Positions 34,197 to 42,328 of a stretch of 64,000 nt of DNA are shown piece by piece. The stretch covers positions 287,504-351,503 of the forward strand of contig NZ_CDMG01000009.1 of the NCBI RefSeq assembly GCF_001282945.1. Direction: 5' to 3'. Position 1 is the stretch's first letter. Every line of letters begins with the position of its first letter. The notes below the pieces were generated by a model that saw only the letters and a program-made list of their open reading frames with translations, had not been told where the DNA came from and did no database searches. The DNA is from Helicobacter ailurogastricus. Its GTDB lineage: Bacteria; Campylobacterota; Campylobacteria; Campylobacterales; Helicobacteraceae. The position numbers and the translations under genes were made by a program.

Positions 34197-36464
34197 GTGG
34201 TGTGGCGCGGTACTTTTATCATCGCTCTTTTTATAGGTGTGTTGTTTGGAAAGCAACAGCAAGTCGCCGTGCAAAAGTTTGACAAAAAAAACCATAAAAT
34301 CTTTGAGCTCTTAGCCGACCGCGTGGATGCAAAAAATAATGTGGTCGTGGCCACAGGGCATGCCGTCTTACTCAACTACGATGTCTATATCCTAGCCGAC
34401 CGCGTGAGTTACGACACCAAGAAAAAAGAAGCCATCATTGATGGGCATGTCAAGGTCTATCGGGGCGAGGGGCTTTTGGTGCAAAGCGAGCACATGAAGG
34501 TGCGCATGGACGATAAATACGCTCTCATGTTTCCCTTTTATGTGCAAGACAGCGTAACGGGCATTTGGATCAGCGCAGACATTGCCCACTCGCAGAAAAA
34601 CCGCTACTACATTAAAAACCTCACCACCTCCGGCTGCGACATTGAAAATCCCATCTGGCATGTCAATGCCTCTTCAGGGAGTTACAACGCCGATAAATCG
34701 CATTTGACTCTGGTCAATTCTAAAGTCTATTTAGGCAAAATCCCCGTGCTTTATTTGCCCTATCTTTTCACTTCTACAAGCACTAAACGCTCTAGCGGGT
34801 TTCTCTACCCAGAGTTTGGGACCTCTAACCTAGCCGGTTTTATCTATTTGCAACCTTTCTACATCGCCCCCAAAGACTCGTGGGACATCACGCTCACCCC
34901 GCAAATCCGCTCTAAAAGGGGCTTGGGGCTGAACTTTCAGGGGCGTTTGATCAATTCCCACCAAGATAAATTCTTATTCAACGCCCGGTATTTCCGCAAC
35001 TACAACGCCTACACCAAAAAATATGACTTGAGAAACCAAAATGTCTTTGGGTTTGAAACCTTGAGTGCAAGCCGCCAAGCTTTACAGAAGTACTTTGGTT
35101 TGAAAAAGCCTTTAGACAACGCCTTTTATTTAGATTTCTTGTATATGAACGACCTAGACTATGTGCGCTTTGAGAAAGTGAATAAACGCATCACGGACGC
35201 GACCCACATGTCAAGGGGCAATTACTTTGTGCAAACCAATAACCACTTTTACGGCTTTTACCTCAGATACTTCTTAAACCTCAACAAAATCAACAATAAC
35301 GACACCTTCCAATCTTTGCCAAATCTGCAATACCACAAATACCTAAACACTTTAGGCTGGAAGCATTTACTCTACTCCTTTGATTACCAGTTTCATAATG
35401 TGGTGCGGGAGGTGGGCTATGGTTACGCCCAAAACACCATCAATGTCCCCTTGGGTTTGCAATTCTCGCTCTTTAAAAAATATCTGTCTGTGGGCTTGTG
35501 GAACACGGTACAATTGAGTAACCTAGCCATCCTCAACACCAAAACCAGCTACATCCCACAGGTGAGCGGGCAATCAAAAGAATTTGGCAATTACTTTTCT
35601 AGCGGCTACGCCTTGTATTTAAACAGCGATCTAGCCAGAGAGTACCACAAAATCTTGCACACAGTCCAGTTACAAGCAGTCTTAAGCGGGGCTTACTACA
35701 CCTTTGCTGACGGGCTTTTTGACCCGCAAATGTATAATTTAAGCTCGCTTGCAAGAAACAACTTCACCTCTCCCACTTTAAGCAACTATGATGTCCAAGG
35801 GCGCTTATATAATGCGGTGTGGAATCCCTCTTTACTCTTTGCCTCTAACCCCTCTAACAGCCAACTTTATTTAAACCTCACGCAGTACCTCTATGGCTTG
35901 GGCGGGCAGGAGTTGCTCTATTGGCGCATCAGTCAGGTACTGAATTTTGCCGACCCGACCTCCATCGCCAGCTCGCCCATAGAGAGCAAAATCGGGTTTT
36001 CGCCCTTAAAGGGGCTTGACATCTACGGCACCGTGTTTTACTCTTGGTATTACAATAGCCTAGAGGAAGTGTCGATCAATGCCAATTACATCCGTAAGTT
36101 TTTGAGCGCAAACGTTTCCTACTACCTAAAAAAGAACTTTGATGAGAGCAGCATTAATAAAATCTCTACGAACAACTCCAACTACCTAAAGGCGGGCATC
36201 AGCAACGACTTTCGCTGGTTTTCTTTGAGCGCGTCTGTGGGCTATGACATCCAAAACAATGTGCTTTTGAATTGGCGTGTGGGGATTTTTAAAAAAATCC
36301 GCTGTTTTGGCATCGGGTTGCAATTTGTCAGCCAACGTCGCCCCGTGCTCACCAGCAACCCCGCCGACCCGCTCACAATCTACCAAAACAACTACATCAA
36401 GTTGACCCTTGACTTCTCCCCCATCACCAAAACCAACATCACTTATAGGTCTTTGAAGCGTTAA
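34197..36464 (+). CDS. lptD: LPS assembly outer membrane protein LptD
   Basis: 755 residues from GTG directly after the RDD stop. Residues 1-20 are a signal peptide, 30-130 the OstA/LptA-like jellyroll (EASSIVA-like strands such as ADRVDAKNNVVVATGHAVLL and ADRVSYDTKKKEAIIDGHVKV), and 150-755 a beta barrel with alternating aromatic strands. The barrel ends in TNITYRSLKR, not in a phenylalanine. It inserts LPS into the outer leaflet together with LptE, which is not recognised here. The cysteines are few, so the disulfide pattern of E. coli LptD is not conserved. It lies with lptF/G on the same strand. Confidence 0.92.
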   Translation: MVWRGTFIIALFIGVLFGKQQQVAVQKFDKKNHKIFELLADRVDAKNNVVVATGHAVLLNYDVYILADRVSYDTKKKEAIIDGHVKVYRGEGLLVQSEHMKVRMDDKYALMFPFYVQDSVTGIWISADIAHSQKNRYYIKNLTTSGCDIENPIWHVNASSGSYNADKSHLTLVNSKVYLGKIPVLYLPYLFTSTSTKRSSGFLYPEFGTSNLAGFIYLQPFYIAPKDSWDITLTPQIRSKRGLGLNFQGRLINSHQDKFLFNARYFRNYNAYTKKYDLRNQNVFGFETLSASRQALQKYFGLKKPLDNAFYLDFLYMNDLDYVRFEKVNKRITDATHMSRGNYFVQTNNHFYGFYLRYFLNLNKINNNDTFQSLPNLQYHKYLNTLGWKHLLYSFDYQFHNVVREVGYGYAQNTINVPLGLQFSLFKKYLSVGLWNTVQLSNLAILNTKTSYIPQVSGQSKEFGNYFSSGYALYLNSDLAREYHKILHTVQLQAVLSGAYYTFADGLFDPQMYNLSSLARNNFTSPTLSNYDVQGRLYNAVWNPSLLFASNPSNSQLYLNLTQYLYGLGGQELLYWRISQVLNFADPTSIASSPIESKIGFSPLKGLDIYGTVFYSWYYNSLEEVSINANYIRKFLSANVSYYLKKNFDESSINKISTNNSNYLKAGISNDFRWFSLSASVGYDIQNNVLLNWRVGIFKKIRCFGIGLQFVSQRRPVLTSNPADPLTIYQNNYIKLTLDFSPITKTNITYRSLKR

Positions 36465-37136
36465 ATGAGTAATTTAGTCGATGATTTTATGTTTGCCAGC
36501 CCTGAAGATGCTTTGCATCTGTTGATGAATGAGCTTTTAATCCGCCACCTTGACACGAAAAATGCCTTGATGCTGGTTACAAGCCTTAAGGGCTTGAAAT
36601 TTGCCCATGTGTTGGCGCACCAGCTCAACACCCCCTTAGATTTTCTCTTCACCGCTTCGATCTATGCCCCTTTAAATAGGGAGTGCGAAATCGCTTTGGT
36701 GAGCGAGAGCATGGACATTTTAATGAATGAGAATTTGATCAACTCCTTTGAAATCACCTTAGACTATGTCTATGGCGAGGCCAAGCGGGTTTATGAGGAA
36801 GAAATCCTGTCTAAAATCTACAAATACCGCAAGGGCAACACCATCCAAACCCTAGAAAACAAAAATGTTTTCATTGTGGATTGCGGCATTGAAACGGGCA
36901 TCACGGCGAATTTAGCTATACAAACTTGCATGGGCAAGTCGTCTAAAAGCATCTATGTACTCACCCCCATTTTGCCAAAGGATGTAGCGGATTCGTTGGC
37001 GATGCTGTGCGATGGAGTGATCAGTGTTTATCGCCCCGATTATTTTGTGAGCATCGATCACTATTACAAAACCCCTATACAAATCGAGCCCGCCGAGATT
37101 GAAGACATTTTTAAAAAATCGATGAAGTCCAAATGA
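36465..37136 (+). CDS. Phosphoribosyltransferase-like protein
   Basis: 223 residues. The fold looks like type I PRTase: NALMLVTSLKGLKFAHVLAHQL near 33-54 in place of the PPi loop, and VFIVDCGIETGITANLAIQTC near 137-157 in place of the PRPP loop. The usual acidic DD pair of the loop is only partly kept (VDCGIETG instead of VDDxxxTG), so PRPP binding may be weak or altered. No substrate can be named. It is conserved between lptD and pnp in H. pylori as well, which suggests a linked task in envelope or RNA turnover. pnp starts 6 bp after it. Confidence 0.75.
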   Translation: MSNLVDDFMFASPEDALHLLMNELLIRHLDTKNALMLVTSLKGLKFAHVLAHQLNTPLDFLFTASIYAPLNRECEIALVSESMDILMNENLINSFEITLDYVYGEAKRVYEEEILSKIYKYRKGNTIQTLENKNVFIVDCGIETGITANLAIQTCMGKSSKSIYVLTPILPKDVADSLAMLCDGVISVYRPDYFVSIDHYYKTPIQIEPAEIEDIFKKSMKSK

Positions 37137-37142
37137 AAGGAA

Positions 37143-39128
37143 ATGATGCAAAAAATTAACATAGACACACAGGAATTTATTTTAGACTACATGGCGCGCC
37201 AAGCCACAAGTGCTTTGCTTTACAGCCACAAAGCCACAAGGATTTTAGCCAGCGTGGTGGTGGGGCAACAAGCCACAGAAGAGGACTTTTTGCCCTTAAG
37301 CGTGCAATATAACCAAAGGGCTTATGCTGTGGGCAGACTACCGGGCAATTTCACCCGCCGCGAGGGCAAAATGGAAGACTTTGAAACTTTGACTTCTCGC
37401 TTAATCGATCGCTCTTTGCGCCCCCTTTTTCCCAAAGGCTACGCTTACCCTACACAGATCACGCTCTTGCTCTTAAGCCACGCTTATGAGAGCGATTTAC
37501 AAGTGTGCGCTTTAAATGCCGCCGCCAGCGCGCTTTATCTAGCCAATGTCGGGGTGGAGCAGACCATCCACGCCATGCGCTTAAAAGACAATTTTGATCT
37601 CTTTGTGGCGGGCACAAAAGAGGCGATCCTTATGATCGAAATGCAGGCAAACGAGGCTAAAAACCCTTTAAGCGAACCTGCCCTTTTAAAGCTGCTTGAA
37701 TCGGCCCACAGCCACATTAAAGAACAATGCGCCCTTTACACCAAGCACTTTGACCCCCATAGAAAACCCAAACTAGAAACCCCCCAAGAAAAGCCAATAA
37801 ACCCCCACCTGATGCAAATCTTAAGCACCCGCTTTAAGCCCCAAATCTTAGAAACCATGTCTTTAATGGCCAAAAGCGAGAGGGGCGCACAGCTAGAACA
37901 CCTCTTAGATCACATCGCCCATGAGCTCAACGAGCATTGCCCCATAGAGTTAAGCCACGCCCTACACGCCTGCTTTAAAGAACAGCTGCATAAAAGCATT
38001 TTAGACAGACAAGAGAGAGCAGATGGGCGCGGATTAAAACAAATCCGCCCCATCCACATCACTACAAATTTACTGCCCGCTTGCCACTCTAGCGTGTTCT
38101 TTGAAAGGGGGCACACCCAAGCCTTAGTCACTTGCACGCTCGGGGCTGAAAGCGATGCGAAGCAAAATTTTGGCCTGCAAGAGGCCAACCCTTCAAAAGA
38201 GCGATTCATGCTCCATTACAACTTTTTACCCTTTAGCGTGGGCGAGGCAGCCCCCCTTAGTGCGCCCAGCCGCCGCGAGCTAGGGCACGGGTACTTAGCC
38301 CAAAAGGCTTTAAGTTGCTCTTTGCCTGAAAACGCCCCTGTCATCCGCCTAGTCTCTGAGATTTTAGAGTCCAATGGCTCTAGCTCAATGGCAAGTGTGT
38401 GCGCGGGGTCTTTGGCCTTGAGGGCAAGCGGGGTTGAGCCCACAGCTTTGATTGCGGGCGTGGCGATGGGGCTTGTTTTTGACGGCACAAAACACGCCAT
38501 TTTAAGCGACATCAGCGCCCTAGAGGACATGCAAGGGGACATGGATTTTAAAATCGCGGGGACAGATAGGGGCATTGTGGCCATGCAAATGGACACAAAA
38601 TTAGCAGGCCTGCCTTTAGAGTGGTTGCCTGAAATTTTAGAACAAGCCAAAGAAGCCCGCCTAGTGGTGCTAGATCGCATGCAAGAGGCGGCAAAAAACA
38701 TACAAATCAACACGAATCTACCCACAACCGAGAGTTTTTACATCCCCACGCAAAAAATGAGCGTGCTCATAGGCCCCGGGGGCAAGCACATTAAAGACAT
38801 CTTGCAACGCTTCAGCGTGCAAATTGATTTAGACAAATCCAGCGGGCTTGTGAGCGTTAGGGGCATGCAAGAGGCGGTGGGCCAAGCAAAAGACTACATT
38901 TCTAAAGCTCTGCAACTGCAAGAACCTTGCGTGGGGCAAAAGATGCAGGTTTTTGTGAAAAGAGTTGTGGATTTTGGGGTATTTGTGCGCCTAGAGACGG
39001 GGGGCGATGCCTTGTTGCATAAAAGCAATGCGGGGGATTTAGACTTGGCACGTTTAGAAAATGGCGCGCCGCTTTGGTGTGAAATCTCTAAAATCGAGCA
39101 GGGCAAGGTGCATGTCATCTTAGCTTAA
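37143..39128 (+). CDS. pnp: Polyribonucleotide nucleotidyltransferase
   Basis: 661 residues (ATG at 37143 or the next codon at 37146), slightly shorter than the usual 690-700. PNPase degrades RNA from the 3' end with phosphate. Two RNase PH-like halves are seen: FTRREGKMEDFETLTSRLIDR near 70 and SDISALEDMQGDMDFKIAGT near 460, which holds catalytic Asp residues. They are followed by a KH domain (LIGPGGKHIKDI near 540) and an S1 domain (VGQKMQVFVKRVVDFGVFV near 595). It precedes atpE, as in H. pylori. Confidence 0.95.
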   Translation: MMQKINIDTQEFILDYMARQATSALLYSHKATRILASVVVGQQATEEDFLPLSVQYNQRAYAVGRLPGNFTRREGKMEDFETLTSRLIDRSLRPLFPKGYAYPTQITLLLLSHAYESDLQVCALNAAASALYLANVGVEQTIHAMRLKDNFDLFVAGTKEAILMIEMQANEAKNPLSEPALLKLLESAHSHIKEQCALYTKHFDPHRKPKLETPQEKPINPHLMQILSTRFKPQILETMSLMAKSERGAQLEHLLDHIAHELNEHCPIELSHALHACFKEQLHKSILDRQERADGRGLKQIRPIHITTNLLPACHSSVFFERGHTQALVTCTLGAESDAKQNFGLQEANPSKERFMLHYNFLPFSVGEAAPLSAPSRRELGHGYLAQKALSCSLPENAPVIRLVSEILESNGSSSMASVCAGSLALRASGVEPTALIAGVAMGLVFDGTKHAILSDISALEDMQGDMDFKIAGTDRGIVAMQMDTKLAGLPLEWLPEILEQAKEARLVVLDRMQEAAKNIQINTNLPTTESFYIPTQKMSVLIGPGGKHIKDILQRFSVQIDLDKSSGLVSVRGMQEAVGQAKDYISKALQLQEPCVGQKMQVFVKRVVDFGVFVRLETGGDALLHKSNAGDLDLARLENGAPLWCEISKIEQGKVHVILA

Positions 39129-39140
39129 GCTTAGAATTGC

Positions 39141-39146
39141 TATAAT
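39141..39146 (+). promoter_or_regulatory. -10 box of atpE
   Basis: TATAAT in the gap between pnp and atpE, about 45 bp before the chosen ATG. Sequence match only. Confidence 0.5.
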
Positions 39147-39192
39147 TGGGGCTTATGGAAATTTTAATTAATAAAGCGAGGTTGTGGCGGTG

Positions 39193-39504
39193 ATGAAGTT
39201 TTTTGTGCTTTTCTTTTTGGGAGCGTTGGGGTTAGCCTTTGGAGCCGATGTGAGCGGGGTGGATATGATTAAATCTTACTCCGTTGTTGGGGCTGTTGTC
39301 GGGCTGGGCGTGGCCGCCTGTGGGGGCGCGATCGGTATGGGCAATGCAGCAGCCGCTGCCATCACCGGCACAGCCCGCAACCCCGGCGTGGGCGGTAAAT
39401 TGCTCACCACAATGTTTATCGCCATGGCCATGATTGAGGCACAAGTGATTTATACTTTGGTGTTTGCAATCGTGGCGATTTACAGCAACCCTTTCTTGGC
39501 CTAA
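39193..39504 (+). CDS. atpE: ATP synthase F0 subunit c
   Basis: 103 residues from ATG 39193, which gives the MKFF start of related Helicobacter proteins; GTG codons at 39184 and 39190 are in frame but poorer. There is a cleavable signal-like segment (1-18), then two helices: SVVGAVVGLGVAACGGAIGMGNAAAAAI with the GxGxG-type packing motif, and LTTMFIAMAMIEAQVIYTLV with the proton-carrying Glu. The polar loop ARNPG lies between. It forms the rotor ring and is separate from the other atp genes, as in H. pylori. Confidence 0.93.
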   Translation: MKFFVLFFLGALGLAFGADVSGVDMIKSYSVVGAVVGLGVAACGGAIGMGNAAAAAITGTARNPGVGGKLLTTMFIAMAMIEAQVIYTLVFAIVAIYSNPFLA

Positions 39505-39524
39505 AAAAGAGGAGGGGGTCAAAA

Positions 39525-39609
39525 GCACTGGTGGTGGAATTGGTAGACACGCCATCTTGAGGGGGTGGTGGGGCAACCCGTGCGAGTTCGAGTCTCGCTC
39601 AGTGCACCA
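39525..39609 (+). tRNA. tRNA-Leu (anticodon GAG)
   Basis: 85 nt including CCA. GCACTGG pairs with TCAGTGC. The anticodon arm CCATC-TTGAGGG-GGTGG gives GAG. A long variable arm and GAGTTCGAGTCTC T arm are present. It reads CUC/CUU leucine codons. Confidence 0.93.
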
Positions 39610-39745
39610 CAAACGCGAGGCGTTTGTTCGAAACCGAAGGTTTTGTTTGAACGCGTAGCATTTGTTAGTTGCGTACTAGAGCTAGTTGCGTTATAGGCAA
39701 GTTAGCGCAAGCTAGTAAAACGGCTCAAAGCCTTAAAAACTTTAA
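39609..39745 (+). other. Spacer with a row of small inverted repeats between two tRNA-Leu genes
   Basis: The 136 bp spacer holds ACAAACGC-GAG-GCGTTTGT (39609-39627), GTTCGAAACC-GAA-GGTTTTGTTTGAAC (39626-39652), the self-complementary ACTAGAGCTAGT (39675-39686), a nine-base direct repeat TAGTTGCGT (39666-39674 and 39683-39691), and GGCTCAAAGCC (39722-39732). No reading frame or T-run terminator is seen. The hairpins may be processing sites of a common tRNA precursor. Confidence 0.55.
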
Positions 39746-39832
39746 GCCAAAATGGTGGAATTGGTAGACACGCTAGACTCAAAATCTGGTGGAGGCAACT
39801 CCGTGTCGGTTCGAGTCCGACTTTTGGTACCA
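39746..39832 (+). tRNA. tRNA-Leu (anticodon CAA)
   Basis: 87 nt including CCA. GCCAAAA pairs with TTTTGGT. The anticodon arm CTAGA-CTCAAAA-TCTGG gives CAA, for UUG codons. It has a long variable arm and a GTCGGTTCGAGTCCGAC T arm. Confidence 0.95.
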
Positions 39833-39894
39833 CTTTAAAATCTTCAAACTTTTAGACATTTTGAGTTAGAATAGGGGCTTTTTAAGGAGCATGC

Positions 39895-40413
39895 ATGGCA
39901 AATACCCTAGAAAATCCCGGTGTGGTTTTACTCATTGATGTGCAAGAGCGGTTGTTTCAGGCAATGGCGGGAGCTGATGCGCTGCTAGAAAACAGCCTGC
40001 GCTTTTTAAAGATCGCTAAAGAGCTTGCCATTCCCATTGTTGCCACAGAGCAAAACCCTCAAAAATTAGGCGCAACTTTAGAGCAACTGCGCCCTTTTTG
40101 CCAACAAATCTACACCAAAGAGAGTTTTAGCGCACGCCCTGCACTCTCTTTGCCTAAAGCTCCCTTGTTTGTGCTAGGCATCGAGGCGCATGTGTGCGTT
40201 TATCAAAGCGTGAAGGATTTTTTAAAAGAGGGGTTTTGTGTGAGCGTGATCGCTGAGGGCACGAGCTCAAGAAAGCCCAAAGATTGCGCCCTTGCACTCG
40301 AGGATTTACGCGCACAGGGGGCGCGCATCGCTTCTGTGGAAATGTGCGCCTTTGAGTGGCTAAAGACCTACACACACCCGCAATTTAAAACCATTTCCAA
40401 ACTCATTAAATAA
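39895..40413 (+). CDS. Isochorismatase-family cysteine hydrolase
   Basis: 172 residues. The Asp-Lys-Cys triad of the family appears as LLIDVQERL near 14-18 (Asp), YTKESFSA near 75 (Lys), and LGIEAHVCVYQS near 103 with the nucleophile Cys. A cis-peptide GIEAH motif precedes it. Members hydrolyse isochorismate, nicotinamide or related amides; this sequence is of the short YcaC-like type and its substrate cannot be named. AAGGAG lies before ATG 39895. It is followed 9 bp later by a lipoprotein gene. Confidence 0.85.
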   Translation: MANTLENPGVVLLIDVQERLFQAMAGADALLENSLRFLKIAKELAIPIVATEQNPQKLGATLEQLRPFCQQIYTKESFSARPALSLPKAPLFVLGIEAHVCVYQSVKDFLKEGFCVSVIAEGTSSRKPKDCALALEDLRAQGARIASVEMCAFEWLKTYTHPQFKTISKLIK

Positions 40414-40422
40414 CCCTAGCTT

Positions 40423-40953
40423 ATGAAAAAATTTAGCTTGTTGCTTGTGCTTTCTTTGGGGGCTTGTGTGCCTAAGCCATCGGCTAACGCTAGCCTCGTA
40501 ACTTTTGACATTGCCCATCAAGGGGGGGTGGTGAAGACTTATTGGCGCAAATTGGGGGACAAACCCTCTAAAGAGTTTGCACTTGGGAGCAATAACTGGG
40601 TGTTGTTGATTTTTAAAGACCCCTACAAGAAAGCCAAAATCGAACAGCGCTATTTAGAGCCGGGCATTTACTACTTAGCTTCTTTTGAATTGCAAGTGGG
40701 CAACCGCTTACTTAAAAGTCAAGGGACCTTGCCTAGATGGCGCACGGGCTGGGACAAGGCACACAACAAGCCACTTTTTTTAGCCTTTAAGGTCAAACCC
40801 CACACTCCCTTAAAATTGCCCCCCATTGAGCTAGCTGTACGCCACATTTTGGCAGATAAAAAAAGGGGAGTCAAAGAGAGTTACAAGGTTAATTTTCTTT
40901 TTAACGACAAAGAGGGCGTGTTGATTCAAGGGGCTTATCTTAAGTCGTTTTGA
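40423..40953 (+). CDS. Hypothetical lipoprotein
   Basis: 176 residues. The signal peptide MKKFSLLLVLSLGAC ends in a lipobox LSLGAC with Cys15 as lipid attachment site, so the mature protein is membrane-anchored in the periplasm. The rest is a beta-rich domain with many Lys and aromatic residues and no recognised family. YYLASFEL near 85 and the PHTPLKLPPIEL segment near 127 look like strands. It is cotranscribed with the isochorismatase (9 bp). Function unknown. Confidence 0.75.
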   Translation: MKKFSLLLVLSLGACVPKPSANASLVTFDIAHQGGVVKTYWRKLGDKPSKEFALGSNNWVLLIFKDPYKKAKIEQRYLEPGIYYLASFELQVGNRLLKSQGTLPRWRTGWDKAHNKPLFLAFKVKPHTPLKLPPIELAVRHILADKKRGVKESYKVNFLFNDKEGVLIQGAYLKSF

Positions 40954-40960
40954 ATTTAGT

Positions 40961-40966
40961 TATAAT
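40961..40966 (+). promoter_or_regulatory. -10 box of plsY
   Basis: TATAAT 25 bp before plsY, followed by AGGGGAG just before its ATG. Sequence match only. Confidence 0.5.
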
Positions 40967-40990
40967 GCAGGTTTTAATACAGGGGAGCGT

Positions 40991-41650
40991 ATGGATAGTC
41001 TCTTAAGTTTTCTAACAAACATCAATGTTGTCTTTTATTTAGTGGGCTATGTCGTGGGGGGCATGCCCTTTGGGTATTGGCTAGTTAGGGCCGTGTATAA
41101 AGTGGATGTTACAGCGCACGGCAGTGGGGGCATTGGGGCAACCAATGTCGTTAGAGTGCTTAAAAACATCAACCCGTCTAAGGCAAAAAGGATGGGTGCT
41201 CTAGTCTTAGTGTTGGACTTGGTTAAGGGAGTCTTTTGTGTGTTGCTGGCTAAGTTGGCGGGGCTAAATTATGCGGCACAATGGATGGTCGCCATCACCA
41301 CGATTTTAGGGCATTGTTATTCGCCCTTTTTGAATTTCAAAGGGGGCAAGGGCGTGAGCACCACTATGGGGGCGGTGTTGTTGTTGATTCCTGTGGAAAG
41401 CTTGATTGGGTTAGCCTTGTGGGCGGCCATTGGCAAGGGGCTTAAAATCTCCTCTTTGGCTTCTATTGTGGGGGTGGGCACGGCGACAATTCTTATCTTT
41501 TTCATGCCTAAATTCTTGCCCGCCCCTATTAATATTGTGCATGAGGTCGGCACGCAAACACCCATGGTGCTGATTTTCATTTTCACCCTTTACAAACACT
41601 GGGGCAATGTGTTGAATCTTTTGGGCGGAAAAGAGGGCAAAATTTTATGA
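40991..41650 (+). CDS. plsY: Acyl-phosphate:glycerol-3-phosphate acyltransferase PlsY
   Basis: 219 residues with five membrane spans. It makes lysophosphatidate at the start of phospholipid synthesis. The three PlsY motifs are present: GSGGIGATNVVRV near 48, GHCYSPFLNFKGGKGVSTTMG near 106, and a C-terminal KHWGNVLNLLGGKE near 200. Its stop overlaps the folB start (ATGA). The 65-bp gap after the lipoprotein holds its own promoter. Confidence 0.94.
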   Translation: MDSLLSFLTNINVVFYLVGYVVGGMPFGYWLVRAVYKVDVTAHGSGGIGATNVVRVLKNINPSKAKRMGALVLVLDLVKGVFCVLLAKLAGLNYAAQWMVAITTILGHCYSPFLNFKGGKGVSTTMGAVLLLIPVESLIGLALWAAIGKGLKISSLASIVGVGTATILIFFMPKFLPAPINIVHEVGTQTPMVLIFIFTLYKHWGNVLNLLGGKEGKIL

Positions 41651-41976
41651 CCTTAAGCATCCAAGATTACCAAATCGATGCCGTCATTGGGCTGTTAGAG
41701 GGCGAGCAAAAAGCCCCCCAGCCCTTGATCGTGGATTTGCGCGTGGAATACACCTACAACCCCCCAAATTATTTAGACTATATAGACATTTTAGAAGTGG
41801 TGCAAAACAAATTAGCCACGACCCATTACACTCTTTTAGAGGAGGCTTTAAGCGAGATCACAAAGTGGCTTAAAACATGTTTTCCTGCCATCACGCAAAT
41901 TGATATGTCGATCAAAAAACCGCAAGCGTGCCAAAGGGCATTGGTGGGGGCGAGTTTGCAAGTCAGTTTTGCATAA
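41647..41976 (+). CDS. folB: Dihydroneopterin aldolase family protein
   Basis: 109 residues. It begins LSIQDYQIDAVIG and continues LIVDLRVEY near 27, as short FolB proteins do, and the IKKPQACQRALVGASLQV ending holds the family pattern. The usual catalytic Lys would be in IKKPQA near 92. It converts dihydroneopterin to hydroxymethyl-dihydropterin in folate synthesis; folP is also in the window at 56888. Overlap with plsY in ATGA. Sequence is divergent, so activity is inferred. Confidence 0.85.
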   Translation: MTLSIQDYQIDAVIGLLEGEQKAPQPLIVDLRVEYTYNPPNYLDYIDILEVVQNKLATTHYTLLEEALSEITKWLKTCFPAITQIDMSIKKPQACQRALVGASLQVSFA

Positions 41977-42070
41977 AGTGCGCTATTTAGGGGTTTTTTC
42001 TTAATTTTTTTAGTGAAAATTTAGCAAAACTCGGGTAAAAGTGATAGAAATTTCATAGTAAGGGGTTTTC

Positions 42071-42322
42071 TTGTCTTTGTTAGTTAGTCAGGAGTGTATT
42101 GCGTGCGATGCGTGCCGGGAGGAGTGCCCCACAGAAGCCATAGATGAAAGCGATCCGGTCTATTACATCGATCCCGATCGTTGCACAGAGTGCGTGGGTT
42201 ACAGCGATGAGCCTAGCTGCGTGGGGGTTTGCCCCGTAGATGCGATTATCCCCGACCCCAACAACACCGAAAGCCAAGAGGAATTACAATACAAATACCA
42301 GAGCTTGCAAGAAGAAATCTAA
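42071..42322 (+). CDS. fdxA: 2[4Fe-4S] ferredoxin (YfhL/FdxA type)
   Basis: 83 residues from TTG at 42071. The first cluster motif is CIACDACREECP at residues 9-20. The second is CTECVGYSDEPSCVGVCP near 38-55, with the eight-residue insertion between its Cys that marks the Allochromatium-type low-potential ferredoxins. It is nearly identical in pattern to H. pylori FdxA, linked to metronidazole resistance. It starts the run to ppx, waaC and lpxL. Confidence 0.94.
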   Translation: MSLLVSQECIACDACREECPTEAIDESDPVYYIDPDRCTECVGYSDEPSCVGVCPVDAIIPDPNNTESQEELQYKYQSLQEEI

Positions 42323-42328
42323 GTTTTT

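Noticed and set aside
38216-38725. 169-residue minus-strand frame opposite pnp
   Set aside because: Shadow of the PNPase catalytic domain; no independent evidence for coding.
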